IMG/VR virus record: IMGVR_UViG_3300027741_000123
Location: 1-43,457 of that record
Strand: one strand, 5' to 3'
Length of the DNA: 43,457 nt
Origin: a virus
The notes beneath the pieces were generated by a model. It saw only the letters and a list, made by a program, of their open reading frames with translations, searched no databases and was not told where the DNA came from. The position numbers and the translations under genes were made by a program. Positions 7,243 to 13,785 of this stretch are shown here, one piece after another. The stretch's first letter is position 1, and each line of letters starts with the position of its first letter.

Positions 7243-7296
7243 GTCAATTTCAGGTGCATCTGAACGTCGTTCAGGTGCATCTGGGGCTTTACTCAA
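7239..7296 (+). promoter_or_regulatory. Intergenic RNA hairpin element, copy 2
   Basis: TTGAGT/ACTCAA (7239-7244/7291-7296) forms the outer stem and again contains the preceding stop codon. The inner 15-bp stem is 7251-7265 with 7269-7283 around loop GTC. Near the loop the arms differ from copy 1 on both sides (CTGAAC/GTTCAG against CCGGGC/GTCCGG), so pairing is kept by compensatory changes. Confidence 0.8.
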
Positions 7297-7318
7297 ACAC
7301 ACACAGGAGAAGACACAC

Positions 7319-7480
7319 ATGATGGTTCCGAAGTGGATGGAACGGCAGCAGGCGTGGGCGGAGGCGACGGGTCAGAAGTACGTGGACCTGTTGGACGCGC
7401 TTGATGAAGTCACAAGCTGGTGGTTCGACGAGCCGGGTGGTTGGTTCAAGCTCAAGGCAGCTCGTAGCAAGCGTAGTTGA
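7319..7480 (+). CDS. Small cassette protein, unknown
   Basis: This 53-residue protein starts at ATG 7319 (a second ATG follows at 7322) behind an AGGAGA box. It is Trp-rich (PKWMERQQAWAEA, SWWFDEPGGWF) with an amphipathic helix in the middle. There is no recognised family, membrane segment or cysteine. GC-rich codon use matches its cassette neighbours. It lies between hairpin elements 2 and 3. Confidence 0.7.
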   Translation: MMVPKWMERQQAWAEATGQKYVDLLDALDEVTSWWFDEPGGWFKLKAARSKRS

Positions 7481-7532
7481 GTGGATTTCGAGGGCATCCG
7501 GCGCGAGTCGGGTGCCTTCGGAGGCTAACTCA
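7478..7532 (+). promoter_or_regulatory. Intergenic RNA hairpin element, copy 3
   Basis: The primary sequence has diverged from copies 1 and 2 but the shape is kept. The outer TGAGT/ACTCA stem (7478-7482/7528-7532) starts at the preceding stop codon, and the inner 14-bp stem is 7489-7502 with 7507-7520, capped by a GCGA (GNRA) tetraloop. Three G-T pairs place it on the plus strand. It lies just before the Shine-Dalgarno sequence of the next gene. Confidence 0.75.
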
Positions 7533-7557
7533 GCCCAACACATACAAGGAGCAGCAC

Positions 7558-8232
7558 ATGTCAGAGGTACAGCAGGGCAGCAACAACCGGCAGGACATCT
7601 GGATGTACGGTGATCTGCAGAGTCGTATCAACATCCCGTGTCCGCAGACGGATTTCGGGCAGATGCAGTACAACAAGGCGATCCGTCGCAATCAGGTGGA
7701 CCGTCAGCTTGGTCTGTCGTACGTGAAGTTGGAGAACGAGATGCAACTGTTCTCGTTGTGGCTTCCGGAGAACCCGGTCGGAAAGCAGTTCATCACGATC
7801 ATGACGGACGCGACGCAGCGTGTGTTCATCGCAGGGAAGATGGCTCTCACGATCGAATCGGAGTTCGGGATGATCATCCCGCTCATGATGCCGGACCCAG
7901 ACCGACCAAAGATGACGATGGTCGCGGACGAAGCGTACATGGCAGAGAACCCCGACGCGGTACTGACCGGCAAGCACGATCTGGCTCACTGCAACGCAGA
8001 AGCCGTCGAAATCGTCAAGAAGGCGCGTGGCACTCGGGCGAAGGACGGGTGTTACCCGGAACGCCACTGCATCTCGTACTGCTACTGGCCGACGCTTCAG
8101 GAGTCCACTGACTTCATGAACGATGTGCGCGCAGCGATGCAGTACTACATCGAGCGTGCCATCTGGGCGGATGATCCCGCAGGTGCCATCATCAACGCCG
8201 AGCAGGACGAACACGAAAACATTTGGGCCTAG
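7558..8232 (+). CDS. Cassette protein of 224 residues, unknown
   Basis: It starts at ATG 7558 with AGGAG upstream; the upstream in-frame extension covers hairpin element 3 and is rejected. The N-terminal half is beta-rich (YVKLENEMQLFSLWLPEN, QFITIMTDATQRVFIAGKMA). The C-terminal half has a cluster HCNAE...GCYPERHCISYCYW that could bind metal, and an acidic tail. I recognise no family. It has the same GC-rich codon use as the three genes before it and is the last gene of the cassette, followed by two strong hairpins. Confidence 0.8.
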   Translation: MSEVQQGSNNRQDIWMYGDLQSRINIPCPQTDFGQMQYNKAIRRNQVDRQLGLSYVKLENEMQLFSLWLPENPVGKQFITIMTDATQRVFIAGKMALTIESEFGMIIPLMMPDPDRPKMTMVADEAYMAENPDAVLTGKHDLAHCNAEAVEIVKKARGTRAKDGCYPERHCISYCYWPTLQESTDFMNDVRAAMQYYIERAIWADDPAGAIINAEQDEHENIWA

Positions 8233-8239
8233 CGGCAAC

Positions 8240-8278
8240 CGGGTGGGGGTGCGCGCAAATCGCGCGTTCCCCCACCCG
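8240..8278 (+). terminator. Strong GC hairpin after the cassette
   Basis: CGGGTGGGGG (8240-8249) pairs with CCCCCACCCG (8269-8278). After one T-T mismatch the stem continues as GCGCGC/CGCGCGT around a short AT loop. It starts 8 bases after the last cassette stop. There is no T-run, so it may pause or stabilise rather than terminate. Confidence 0.6.
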
Positions 8279-8292
8279 CTCGCAGTGGTTCT

Positions 8293-8320
8293 GCTCGCAC
8301 CGGCATGGGCCGGTGCGAGC
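8293..8320 (+). terminator. Second perfect hairpin after the cassette
   Basis: GCTCGCACCGGC (8293-8304) and GCCGGTGCGAGC (8309-8320) form a perfect 12-bp stem with loop ATGG. It is followed by AAAATTAAAAG, not T, so on the plus strand it lacks a canonical tail. Together with 8240-8278 it marks the end of the GC-rich cassette. Confidence 0.6.
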
Positions 8321-8345
8321 AAAATTAAAAGTTGGTGCCGTGTAG

Positions 8346-8385
8346 GGAGGAACCGACTCGGTTAGACCCTCCAGACGGTGAGTCG
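8346..8385 (+). promoter_or_regulatory. Leader with two mutually exclusive hairpins
   Basis: GGAGG-AACCG-ACT-CGGTT with CCTCC (8346-8350 to 8368-8372) forms one nested hairpin. CGACTC (8354-8359) with GAGTCG (8380-8385) forms a competing one. It precedes the 47-residue gene by about 50 nt. Such a pair could act as a switch, but short stems can arise by chance. Confidence 0.35.
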
Positions 8386-8432
8386 TGTTTCCAGATAGTT
8401 AGTGTTGTTTCTATTTGATTGGAGTTTTTGGT

Positions 8433-8576
8433 ATGAATTCTGTTTGGTTGGCTAAGTTTCAGTTTTACACTGGGCAACTGAGTTCTGTGGTTGCACGTGT
8501 TCAGGTGTTGCTTGATGAGTTGGAGGAGTTTTGTGAGCAGTGTGGTCCAATGTGTATTTGTGAGGAGGTGGCGTGA
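8433..8576 (+). CDS. Small Cys-cluster protein, unknown
   Basis: This 47-residue protein starts at ATG 8433, eight bases after GGAG. An amphipathic helix (VVARVQVLLDELEEF) is followed by a cluster of four cysteines, CEQCGPMCIC, that could bind zinc. Its stop overlaps the next start as TGATG. GT-rich codons match the downstream early genes, not the GC-rich cassette. No family was recognised. Confidence 0.7.
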   Translation: MNSVWLAKFQFYTGQLSSVVARVQVLLDELEEFCEQCGPMCICEEVA

Positions 8577-8698
8577 TGTGGTTTGAGTTGGGGGAGTTGA
8601 CGTTGGAGTTGGATGTGCCGTGTGTGTTTTTGTTGTGTGTTTCTGTTGTTGCTGTTGTGTATATTCGTTCAATCAAAGGTGGTTGTGATGACAAGTAG
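8576..8698 (+). CDS. Single-pass membrane microprotein
   Basis: This 40-residue protein has one clear hydrophobic segment (VPCVFLLCVSVVAVVYI, about 14-30) followed by a positively charged RSIKGG tail, as expected of an N-out, C-in membrane peptide. It is coupled to the previous gene by TGATG and overlaps the next start. An early membrane peptide might alter the host envelope or exclude other phages (inference only). Confidence 0.6.
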   Translation: MWFELGELTLELDVPCVFLLCVSVVAVVYIRSIKGGCDDK

Positions 8699-8915
8699 TT
8701 TTGTGTTTGATTTTTCTAAGTGGAAGCCTCTTGATGTTGCTTCTCTTGATGATCCTGCGTATGATGCTGTGCGTGCGCAGTTTGAATCATTGTTGTGGTT
8801 GGTTCCTGCTGAGGTGTTGAGGAACTGGACTGAAGAGTTTGAAGTTGAGATGAAGTGGGCTGCTGGTAAAGCTGATCGTATGTGTCAAGATCATTGGGTT
8901 CGTGGTAAAAAGTAG
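8688..8915 (+). CDS. Early protein of 75 residues, unknown
   Basis: Called from ATG 8688 with AAAGGTGG seven bases upstream; the in-frame extension to 8613 covers the membrane microprotein and is rejected. Soluble and mostly helical, with several tryptophans (SLLWLVPAEVLRNWTEEFE, MKWAAGK). No family was recognised. It is the last gene before the RNA candidate at 8916-9130. Confidence 0.7.
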   Translation: MTSSFVFDFSKWKPLDVASLDDPAYDAVRAQFESLLWLVPAEVLRNWTEEFEVEMKWAAGKADRMCQDHWVRGKK

Positions 8916-9130
8916 TTGTCGTCTGAGCGACGTTAAATAGGCTTTAGGCTCAGAGCGTCCCCCGTTTGGGGGTGTAGCGTTGGAGGATCATCGACGGATG
9001 TGATTCCTGAACGCGGTTGGGGCGTGCCATCATCGTCAACCGTTAGCTTATAAGAGATGGTACTGGATCAGATTGATCGTCTGATTTGGGGGAAGACCGG
9101 CAAGTTGATCGCTTGTCGGTCTTTCTTTTT
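8916..9130 (+). ncRNA. Structured RNA candidate ending in an intrinsic terminator
   Basis: The stretch has no usable frame. Helices include TCTGAGC/GCTCAGA (8922-8928/8948-8954), CCCCC/GGGGG (8959-8963/8968-8972), CGTT plus GGATCA with TGATTCC plus AACG (8978-8990/9001-9013), and GTTG plus AACG arms with CAACCGTT (9010-9019/9037-9044), the last competing for AACG. It ends with a textbook terminator at 9093-9130. That architecture suits a phage small RNA or a structured leader. No known class was recognised. Confidence 0.5.
9093..9130 (+). terminator. Intrinsic terminator abutting tRNA-Lys
   Basis: AAGACCGGCAAG (9093-9104) pairs with CTTGTCGGTCTT (9112-9123) over 12 positions including one G-T wobble, followed by TCTTTTT. 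The T-run ends at 9130, and the first base of tRNA-Lys is 9131. Confidence 0.9.
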
Positions 9131-9203
9131 GCCCCTATAGCTCAGTTGGTAGAGCATCGGACTTTTAATCCGCTGGTCGCAGGTTCGATCCCTGCTGGGG
9201 GTA
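9131..9203 (+). tRNA. tRNA-Lys (TTT)
   Basis: A complete cloverleaf: acceptor GCCCCTA/TGGGGGT, D-arm GCTCAGTTGGTAGAGC, anticodon loop CTTTTAA with anticodon TTT, T-loop GTTCGATCC and discriminator A. CCA is not encoded. It reads AAA, a codon used heavily in the late genes. Confidence 0.95.
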
Positions 9204-9363
9204 CTTGTGTGTTGCGTGAAGATCAGTGAGCTAGCCATCTCCTGTTGTGGTGAAGATAAACCTGCGCACGGGTACTGCGTTAACAGTTTTTTCATTGGAC
9301 TGAAGGTTTTTCGCTCGCTGGTTTTCATGGAGTACATAACAAATAAGAAAGGTTGGTGTTGTT
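9204..9363 (+). other. Short non-coding gap after tRNA-Lys
   Basis: About 160 bases without a supported gene. It is likely leader sequence for the gene at 9364 and holds an AAAGG box near its end. I see no clear promoter, hairpin or repeat. Confidence 0.5.
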
Positions 9364-9705
9364 GTGCGTTATATGGGTCCGTATGAGAACATGATTGAGT
9401 TACGTAAGAAACATGAAGAGTCTGGTGGATTCTTTTTTAGTGAATCAACTATGAATTATTTTGCTTCAGAGATTTACCGTGATAATAGTTTGCGTGAAGT
9501 TGTTTTTTGGGGTAGATATTTTCTTACTTCTGAACAAGATTATGGTGGTGCTTGGAATGGTCAACGTCGTTGGACTATCCGTTTGTGTAAGAACAATGGT
9601 GACATTGAAACTTTTGGTTTGTTTGGTGGATATTTAACTTTTGATGATGCTTTTGAAGCTGTTGTTGGGTTGCAAGAAGATCAACATAAGGAGAACATAG
9701 AATGA
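9364..9705 (+). CDS. Small phage protein, DUF7447-like
   Basis: This 113-residue protein is called from GTG 9364, with AAAGG about eleven bases upstream. It has the pattern seen in a widespread actinophage family of unknown function: FFFSESTMNYFASEI, then a GRYFLTSEQ motif, a basic strand (RRWTIRLC) and an acidic helical tail with F-DAFEAV. The family name is from memory and not searched. It is soluble and an ATGA overlap joins it to the next gene. Confidence 0.7.
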   Translation: MRYMGPYENMIELRKKHEESGGFFFSESTMNYFASEIYRDNSLREVVFWGRYFLTSEQDYGGAWNGQRRWTIRLCKNNGDIETFGLFGGYLTFDDAFEAVVGLQEDQHKENIE

Positions 9706-9881
9706 GTTGGGGTTGGTGTGGCCGTTGTGGTGGAGAGTTAATTAGTTGCGAATGTGAAGAACTAATAGATGATGATGATTGTAATTATGATGCAGATGCT
9801 GATGATTATGAAGTTGTGAATGATTCACAAGTTGTAATGGAATACAATTCTGACGGTGCTATGAGAATTGTGGTTTTGTGA
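9702..9881 (+). CDS. Zinc-ribbon-like acidic microprotein
   Basis: This 59-residue protein starts at ATG 9702 (ATGA overlap, AAGGAG upstream). CGRCGGELISCEC near the N-terminus provides four cysteines as CxxC and CxC, followed by a run of aspartates. A small zinc-binding protein with an acidic tail fits, possibly a DNA mimic or adaptor (inference). Confidence 0.65.
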   Translation: MSWGWCGRCGGELISCECEELIDDDDCNYDADADDYEVVNDSQVVMEYNSDGAMRIVVL

Positions 9882-10051
9882 TGGCAAGTATGACTAGCGG
9901 AAATCATTTGACTGTGTTTGTTTTAGATTGGCGTGAAGCGCAGTTGCTTGAAACTGTGTTACTTGCTTTTCTTGCGCGTAAACCGGTCAATGATGAAGAG
10001 CTTGGGATGCATTGGGCTGTTGATGCTTTGTATAAAGAGTTTTTAGGGTGA
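9881..10051 (+). CDS. Early protein of 56 residues, unknown
   Basis: Starts at ATG 9881 in a TGATG overlap. It has a short beta strand (LTVFVLDW) and two helices (REAQLLETVLLAFLA, EELGMHWAVDALYKEFL). There are no motifs, and the next gene overlaps as GTGA. Confidence 0.65.
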   Translation: MASMTSGNHLTVFVLDWREAQLLETVLLAFLARKPVNDEELGMHWAVDALYKEFLG

Positions 10052-10221
10052 CAGTTATTTGTAATTCTTGCAATGATCGTGTTGCCCAGTACAAGTTTGT
10101 GTATCCGGATGCGACGTTTGATATTTGTGATAGCTGTTTACCTATTCATGGGTATGAACGTCAAATGATTAATTTAGGAGTTGGTGGTAATGTTAAGATA
10201 CAGAGTGCAAGACAGCGATGA
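10048..10221 (+). CDS. Zinc-finger microprotein
   Basis: This 57-residue protein starts at GTG 10048, coupled through GTGA. CNSC at residues 5-8 and CDSC at 27-30 form a probable four-cysteine zinc site, with FVYPDATFDI between them. It overlaps the next gene by 32 bases in another frame. It may be a small nucleic-acid-binding or adaptor protein. Confidence 0.65.
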   Translation: MTVICNSCNDRVAQYKFVYPDATFDICDSCLPIHGYERQMINLGVGGNVKIQSARQR

Positions 10222-10423
10222 TCCGAATGTGTGTTTGATTGAAATGCCTTATGACTTGTTAGATGCTGTTTATTCTGCTTTGTCTGATGTGATGATGAAA
10301 CGTATTGTTGACTTTCGTAAGTATGGTGATAAGCAACAGTCGTTAGATTATTTTGATTTGCATATTAGGATGACTGAGTTGATTCGTGAATGGGAAACTA
10401 ATACACGTAATCAACCGTTTTAA
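10190..10423 (+). CDS. Early protein of 77 residues, unknown
   Basis: ATG 10190 is chosen because TTAGGAG lies nine bases upstream; a TTG at 10181 would be too close to it. Mostly helical and rich in Asp and Tyr (PYDLLDAVYSALSDVMMKRI). No family was recognised. It is the last gene before the SSB leader. Confidence 0.7.
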   Translation: MLRYRVQDSDDPNVCLIEMPYDLLDAVYSALSDVMMKRIVDFRKYGDKQQSLDYFDLHIRMTELIREWETNTRNQPF

Positions 10424-10474
10424 TTGTCCCTTGGCGTTGGGGTTCAGCGTCTTTTAAACATATAGGAGGTAGCT

Positions 10475-10903
10475 ATGGCTGCTATTAATTCATGCACGCT
10501 AGTAGGTAATGTTACGCGTGATCCGGAGCTTCGGTTTACTCAAGCTGGATTGGCTGTTGCTAATTTCAGTATTGCTGTAAATCGTCGTTGGCAAAATCAG
10601 TTGACAAAAGAATGGGACGAGAAAGTTTCGTTCTTTGATGTGACATGTTGGCAGCAGTTAGCTGAAAATGTTGCTGAGTCTTTGACACGTGGTATGCGTG
10701 TTGTTGTTGCTGGTCGTCTTGAGCAGCGTTCGTGGGAGACTGACACTGGCGATAAGCGCAATAAGATTGAGATTGTTGCTGATCTTGTTGCGCCTTCATT
10801 GGAGTGGGCAACTGTTGTTGTAACAAAAAATGAGAAGCGCGATGGTGGCGTCGAAGATAAGAATTACAACTCATATACAAGTGCCGATGAGCGGCCTTTC
10901 TGA
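10475..10903 (+). CDS. ssb: Single-stranded DNA-binding protein
   Basis: This 142-residue OB-fold SSB coats single-stranded DNA during phage replication and recombination. It shows the family start NSCTLVGNVTRDPELRFT, the VANFSIAVNRRW strand, the FFDVTCWQQLAENV motif, the GMRVVVAGRLEQRSWE strand and an acidic tail ending DERPF, like the DDIPF-type tip that recruits partner proteins. The linker is short compared with cellular SSB. It starts at ATG 10475 with AGGAGG. It is the only clear replication protein in the genome. Confidence 0.97.
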   Translation: MAAINSCTLVGNVTRDPELRFTQAGLAVANFSIAVNRRWQNQLTKEWDEKVSFFDVTCWQQLAENVAESLTRGMRVVVAGRLEQRSWETDTGDKRNKIEIVADLVAPSLEWATVVVTKNEKRDGGVEDKNYNSYTSADERPF

Positions 10904-10908
10904 AAGTG

Positions 10909-11388
10909 ATGGTGCATACAATGGATGAACGTCAGACTGAGTGGATTCGTTCCGCTAATGAAATGATTGACTGGTTTGCGGATAACCCGGAGATGATTCC
11001 TGTTTCGAATATTCGTATTCATCGTTGGTATTGGGACTGGGATTTTCGTGCAAAGACTGACGAGCAAGGCGATCTGACTTCTGACCGTGTTGAGCGTTTG
11101 CTTGCGACTATGCGTGAGGACGCTGCAACTTTGCGTGCTAACACACCTATTGGTTCTGTTGAGAAAATTGATAGTGACTTTACGTATGGTGTGTCACGCA
11201 AGTTTGGTGTGCATGAGTTTTCTTTGGCTACTGCTGCTAGTGCTACTTGCACGATGGTGGAGACTGAGGAAGTCAAGGAAGTTGTGTCGTATGACATTCC
11301 TGATGAGGTTCGTGAGCAGTACAAGGTTGTGATTAATGAGCCGGTCATGAAGAAGGTTTGTCCGCCGATTACTAATAGGGAGTTGTGA
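10909..11388 (+). CDS. Early phage protein of 159 residues, unknown
   Basis: Begins just after SSB at ATG 10909; GTG 10906 and ATG 10921 are alternatives. It has a Trp-rich strand (IRIHRWYWDWDF), a helix with DRVERLLATMRED, and a C-terminal acidic region (VETEEVKEVVSYDIPDEV). It resembles conserved hypothetical proteins next to SSB in actinophages, which suggests an early DNA-metabolism role, but no motif shows it. The stop overlaps the next start as TGATG. Confidence 0.7.
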   Translation: MVHTMDERQTEWIRSANEMIDWFADNPEMIPVSNIRIHRWYWDWDFRAKTDEQGDLTSDRVERLLATMREDAATLRANTPIGSVEKIDSDFTYGVSRKFGVHEFSLATAASATCTMVETEEVKEVVSYDIPDEVREQYKVVINEPVMKKVCPPITNREL

Positions 11389-11858
11389 TGGAAATTACTT
11401 CAGAAATTACGTTTGAGTTTGATGAACGTATTTTTGGTCGTGCTGTTGCTAATCAATTGGATTTGTCCGAGCTTGCCGGTGAGATCGATATGGATGATCT
11501 TGCCGACAACATTAGTCTTGACAGTATTGCTGACCATATCGATGTTGATTACGATGAATTGTCTGAGCGCATTACTGAGAGTGACGACTTTATGGATCAT
11601 GTTGTCGCACGATTTTGTTTAAAAAGTCTTGATGAAAATCCTTCATACATTCTTTTTATTAACAAGATTGTCGAAGATGTTAAAGTTGTAATTGACGCAG
11701 ACAAGGTAGAACCAATCGAATCAGTTGGTTGGTATGAGCGTATGAACGATCAGGTTCGTAAAGGTTTTGAACGTCTTACACTTAAGAAGTTTGATGCTGT
11801 TTACGAGTATGGTCGTATTACGGATGACAAGTCCGACACACATCGGCTTGGAGAATAA
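11388..11858 (+). CDS. Acidic repeat protein, unknown
   Basis: This 156-residue protein is called from ATG 11388 (TGATG); GTG 11385 is one codon earlier. Residues 22-66 repeat a motif of the form (L/I)D-(L/V)-D-x-(L/I)-A-x-x-I, as in IDMDDLADNISLDSIADHID, suggesting stacked short helices with an acidic face. A globular C-terminal part follows. The function is unknown; the charge pattern would suit protein binding or DNA mimicry. Confidence 0.7.
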   Translation: MEITSEITFEFDERIFGRAVANQLDLSELAGEIDMDDLADNISLDSIADHIDVDYDELSERITESDDFMDHVVARFCLKSLDENPSYILFINKIVEDVKVVIDADKVEPIESVGWYERMNDQVRKGFERLTLKKFDAVYEYGRITDDKSDTHRLGE

Positions 11859-11867
11859 GGAGATAAT

Positions 11868-12869
11868 ATGCACGCACTAGAAATTGACCGTCAAGGTCGC
11901 GCATCGTTTTGTTATAACGAGAAAAATGGTAATCCTTGGCACATGTTGGGCGCACCGTTTGAGTCCGGGTTTACTCTTGAGCAAGGTCTTGAAGCTGCGC
12001 GTGTGCGTAAAGCGGAAAAGACTACGCTGTATGCTTTGACTCCGTTTGGTATGCAGGAAGTTGAGTCGCATAACGCAATTATTTGGCCTTCTGTTGATGA
12101 GCCTGATCGTTATGATGTGATTGGTGTTAATAGCCAGTCGTATCATCTTGTTCAGTATTCAGAGGTCGCTGAGATTGCGATGGCTATTGTTGGTGCTTCA
12201 TCTGGTGAAGCGATTCTTGACACTATGGGTTTGCTGCACGGTGGCAAGAAGTTCTTTGGTTTTATTGATTTTGGAGATATGGATCTTGAACTCCCGAATG
12301 GTGCAGTTGACAAGCTTGTTCGTGGTTTGGGATTCGTCTCTTCTCATGACAGCACACAGGCAATTACTTTTTATACCACGATGGTGAGGGCTGTGTGTCA
12401 GAACACTGTAACTGCTGGTCTGTCGTCCGCTAAGAACAAGATGTCGATTCGACATACTGCTAATGCCGATGCTCGTTTGTATCAGGCTCGTAGTCTTCTT
12501 GGTTTGGCGTATGGTGCTGACATTGAGTTCACTAAAATTGTGACTAAGCTGTCGGAGATGTCAGCTAAGCATGATACGCTTCAGCGTGTCATCAAGATGA
12601 TTTGGCCGTTGGAAGATGATGCACCGGATAGAGCTAAGACGATTTGGAATAATCGTGCCGATAAGATTCACAAACTTTGGTATGCTCCGTCTAATGCTGG
12701 TGGGTTTGGTGAGAATCGTTGGGTTGTTTACAACACGATTGGTGAGTATTTGGATCATGCGTATGGTTCTGATCCGATCAAGCGTGCAACAAATTCGATT
12801 GATCCCACTTCGTCAGTGACTAATAAAAAGCTGATGATGCTTGACTATCTTGTTGGTTCTTCTAACTAA
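11868..12869 (+). CDS. DUF932-family phage/plasmid protein
   Basis: A 333-residue member of the DUF932 (TIGR03299-like) group found in many phages and plasmids. It shows the family pattern PWHMLG near residue 24, YHLVQYSEVAEIA, the GKKFFGFIDFGD strand, AVCQNTV, and the helical MSIRHTANADARLYQAR region. Its biochemical role is unproven; it is commonly encoded beside recombination or single-strand annealing genes. Here it lies directly before the Cas4-like nuclease, probably as one recombination or replication unit. ATG 11868 follows AAGGAG. Confidence 0.85.
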   Translation: MHALEIDRQGRASFCYNEKNGNPWHMLGAPFESGFTLEQGLEAARVRKAEKTTLYALTPFGMQEVESHNAIIWPSVDEPDRYDVIGVNSQSYHLVQYSEVAEIAMAIVGASSGEAILDTMGLLHGGKKFFGFIDFGDMDLELPNGAVDKLVRGLGFVSSHDSTQAITFYTTMVRAVCQNTVTAGLSSAKNKMSIRHTANADARLYQARSLLGLAYGADIEFTKIVTKLSEMSAKHDTLQRVIKMIWPLEDDAPDRAKTIWNNRADKIHKLWYAPSNAGGFGENRWVVYNTIGEYLDHAYGSDPIKRATNSIDPTSSVTNKKLMMLDYLVGSSN

Positions 12870-12877
12870 GGAGTTTT

Positions 12878-13780
12878 ATGCCTATCAATAAGGATCTGTC
12901 TTCTTTGCCTGCTGGGGAGTCACGTTCTGCTGTGGTTCCTGATTCGAATCCGTTTATTGGTCGTGCGCTTGCCGGTCAATGGTTGGATGAGAATCATGAG
13001 CAGCATAAGAATCATGCTGTTGAAGGAACGAAGTTTCGTTTCTCTATGGCTGGTTCTTGTAGTCGTGCGCTTGCGTATTACATGACGCAGGTTGAGGAGA
13101 CTGATCCTATTGATGAGGCTGATGCTTGGCGCATGGGGCTTGGGACTATGATTCATGAGGCTTTGCAGGATGCGTGTGTGAAAGCGTTTCCGGGTGCTGA
13201 GACTGAAGTTAAAGTACAGGTTGATGGTCTTAACGGTTCAGGTCATATCGATATGGTGTTGTATGAGTATCGTGATGACAAACCGTGGGTAACTGCTGTC
13301 GAAATCAAATCAATTAATGGGTTTGGTTTTAAGATGGCAGCTACTGGCTTTAAAGGTCCGGCTGAAGGTCCTCGTCGTTCGCATATTCAGCAGGGTGCGC
13401 TTGGTGCTATGGGCGTTAACGCTGATGAGTTAATTATTTGTTATGTTGCTATGGAGAATGTGTCACCTTCTCTTGCTAAATATTCTGATGATCCTGTGTT
13501 CGGCAGGTTTACTGCACAGTGGACGTATGATCGTGCGACGTACATGAAGTATGCGGTTGATGAGATTGATCGTGTCAATCATGTGATTAATGCGCTTGAG
13601 TCCGGTGCTGTTGCTGCTGATATTGAACCAACTGTTGAAAGAGATGATGGTTTGATTGTATCTATTACTAACCCGTCTAATGGTGCATGGATTTTGCAGC
13701 ATGAAAATGAGGTTCTTGATAGTGGCACTGTGTGGAATTGCAATTATTGCCGTTGGCAATCTCGTTGTTCTAAGGAGTAG
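12878..13780 (+). CDS. Cas4/RecB-like PD-(D/E)XK nuclease with Fe-S cluster
   Basis: This 300-residue protein has the Cas4-type layout: first cysteine C61 (GSCSRALAYY), H93 (TMIHEAL), D125 (GHIDMVLYE), E142-x-K144 (AVEIKS), Q171 (HIQQ), and a C-terminal C288-x2-C291-x5-C297 triad that with C61 would bind a 4Fe-4S cluster. Such enzymes are ssDNA exonucleases that process DNA ends. No Cas1/Cas2 or CRISPR array is present, so the role is phage recombination or host-DNA degradation. It follows DUF932 by 8 bases and starts at ATG 12878 behind GGAG. Confidence 0.9.
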   Translation: MPINKDLSSLPAGESRSAVVPDSNPFIGRALAGQWLDENHEQHKNHAVEGTKFRFSMAGSCSRALAYYMTQVEETDPIDEADAWRMGLGTMIHEALQDACVKAFPGAETEVKVQVDGLNGSGHIDMVLYEYRDDKPWVTAVEIKSINGFGFKMAATGFKGPAEGPRRSHIQQGALGAMGVNADELIICYVAMENVSPSLAKYSDDPVFGRFTAQWTYDRATYMKYAVDEIDRVNHVINALESGAVAADIEPTVERDDGLIVSITNPSNGAWILQHENEVLDSGTVWNCNYCRWQSRCSKE

Positions 13781-13785
13781 TTGTT

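Noticed and set aside
7561-8322. Long minus-strand frame of 253 codons
   Set aside because: Antisense shadow of the 224-residue gene. It runs through two strong hairpins and has no Shine-Dalgarno sequence.
9131-9203. tRNA genes as integration sites
   Set aside because: No integrase and no partial tRNA duplicate were seen; the tRNAs are complete and internal.
9327-9386. Short Cys-rich leader peptide before the 113-residue gene
   Set aside because: A 19-codon ATG frame overlaps the start, but it has no Shine-Dalgarno sequence and no regulatory hairpin follows it.
12878-13780. CRISPR adaptation gene (cas4)
   Set aside because: The nuclease is Cas4-like, but no cas1, cas2 or repeat array exists in the window, and stand-alone phage versions are common.
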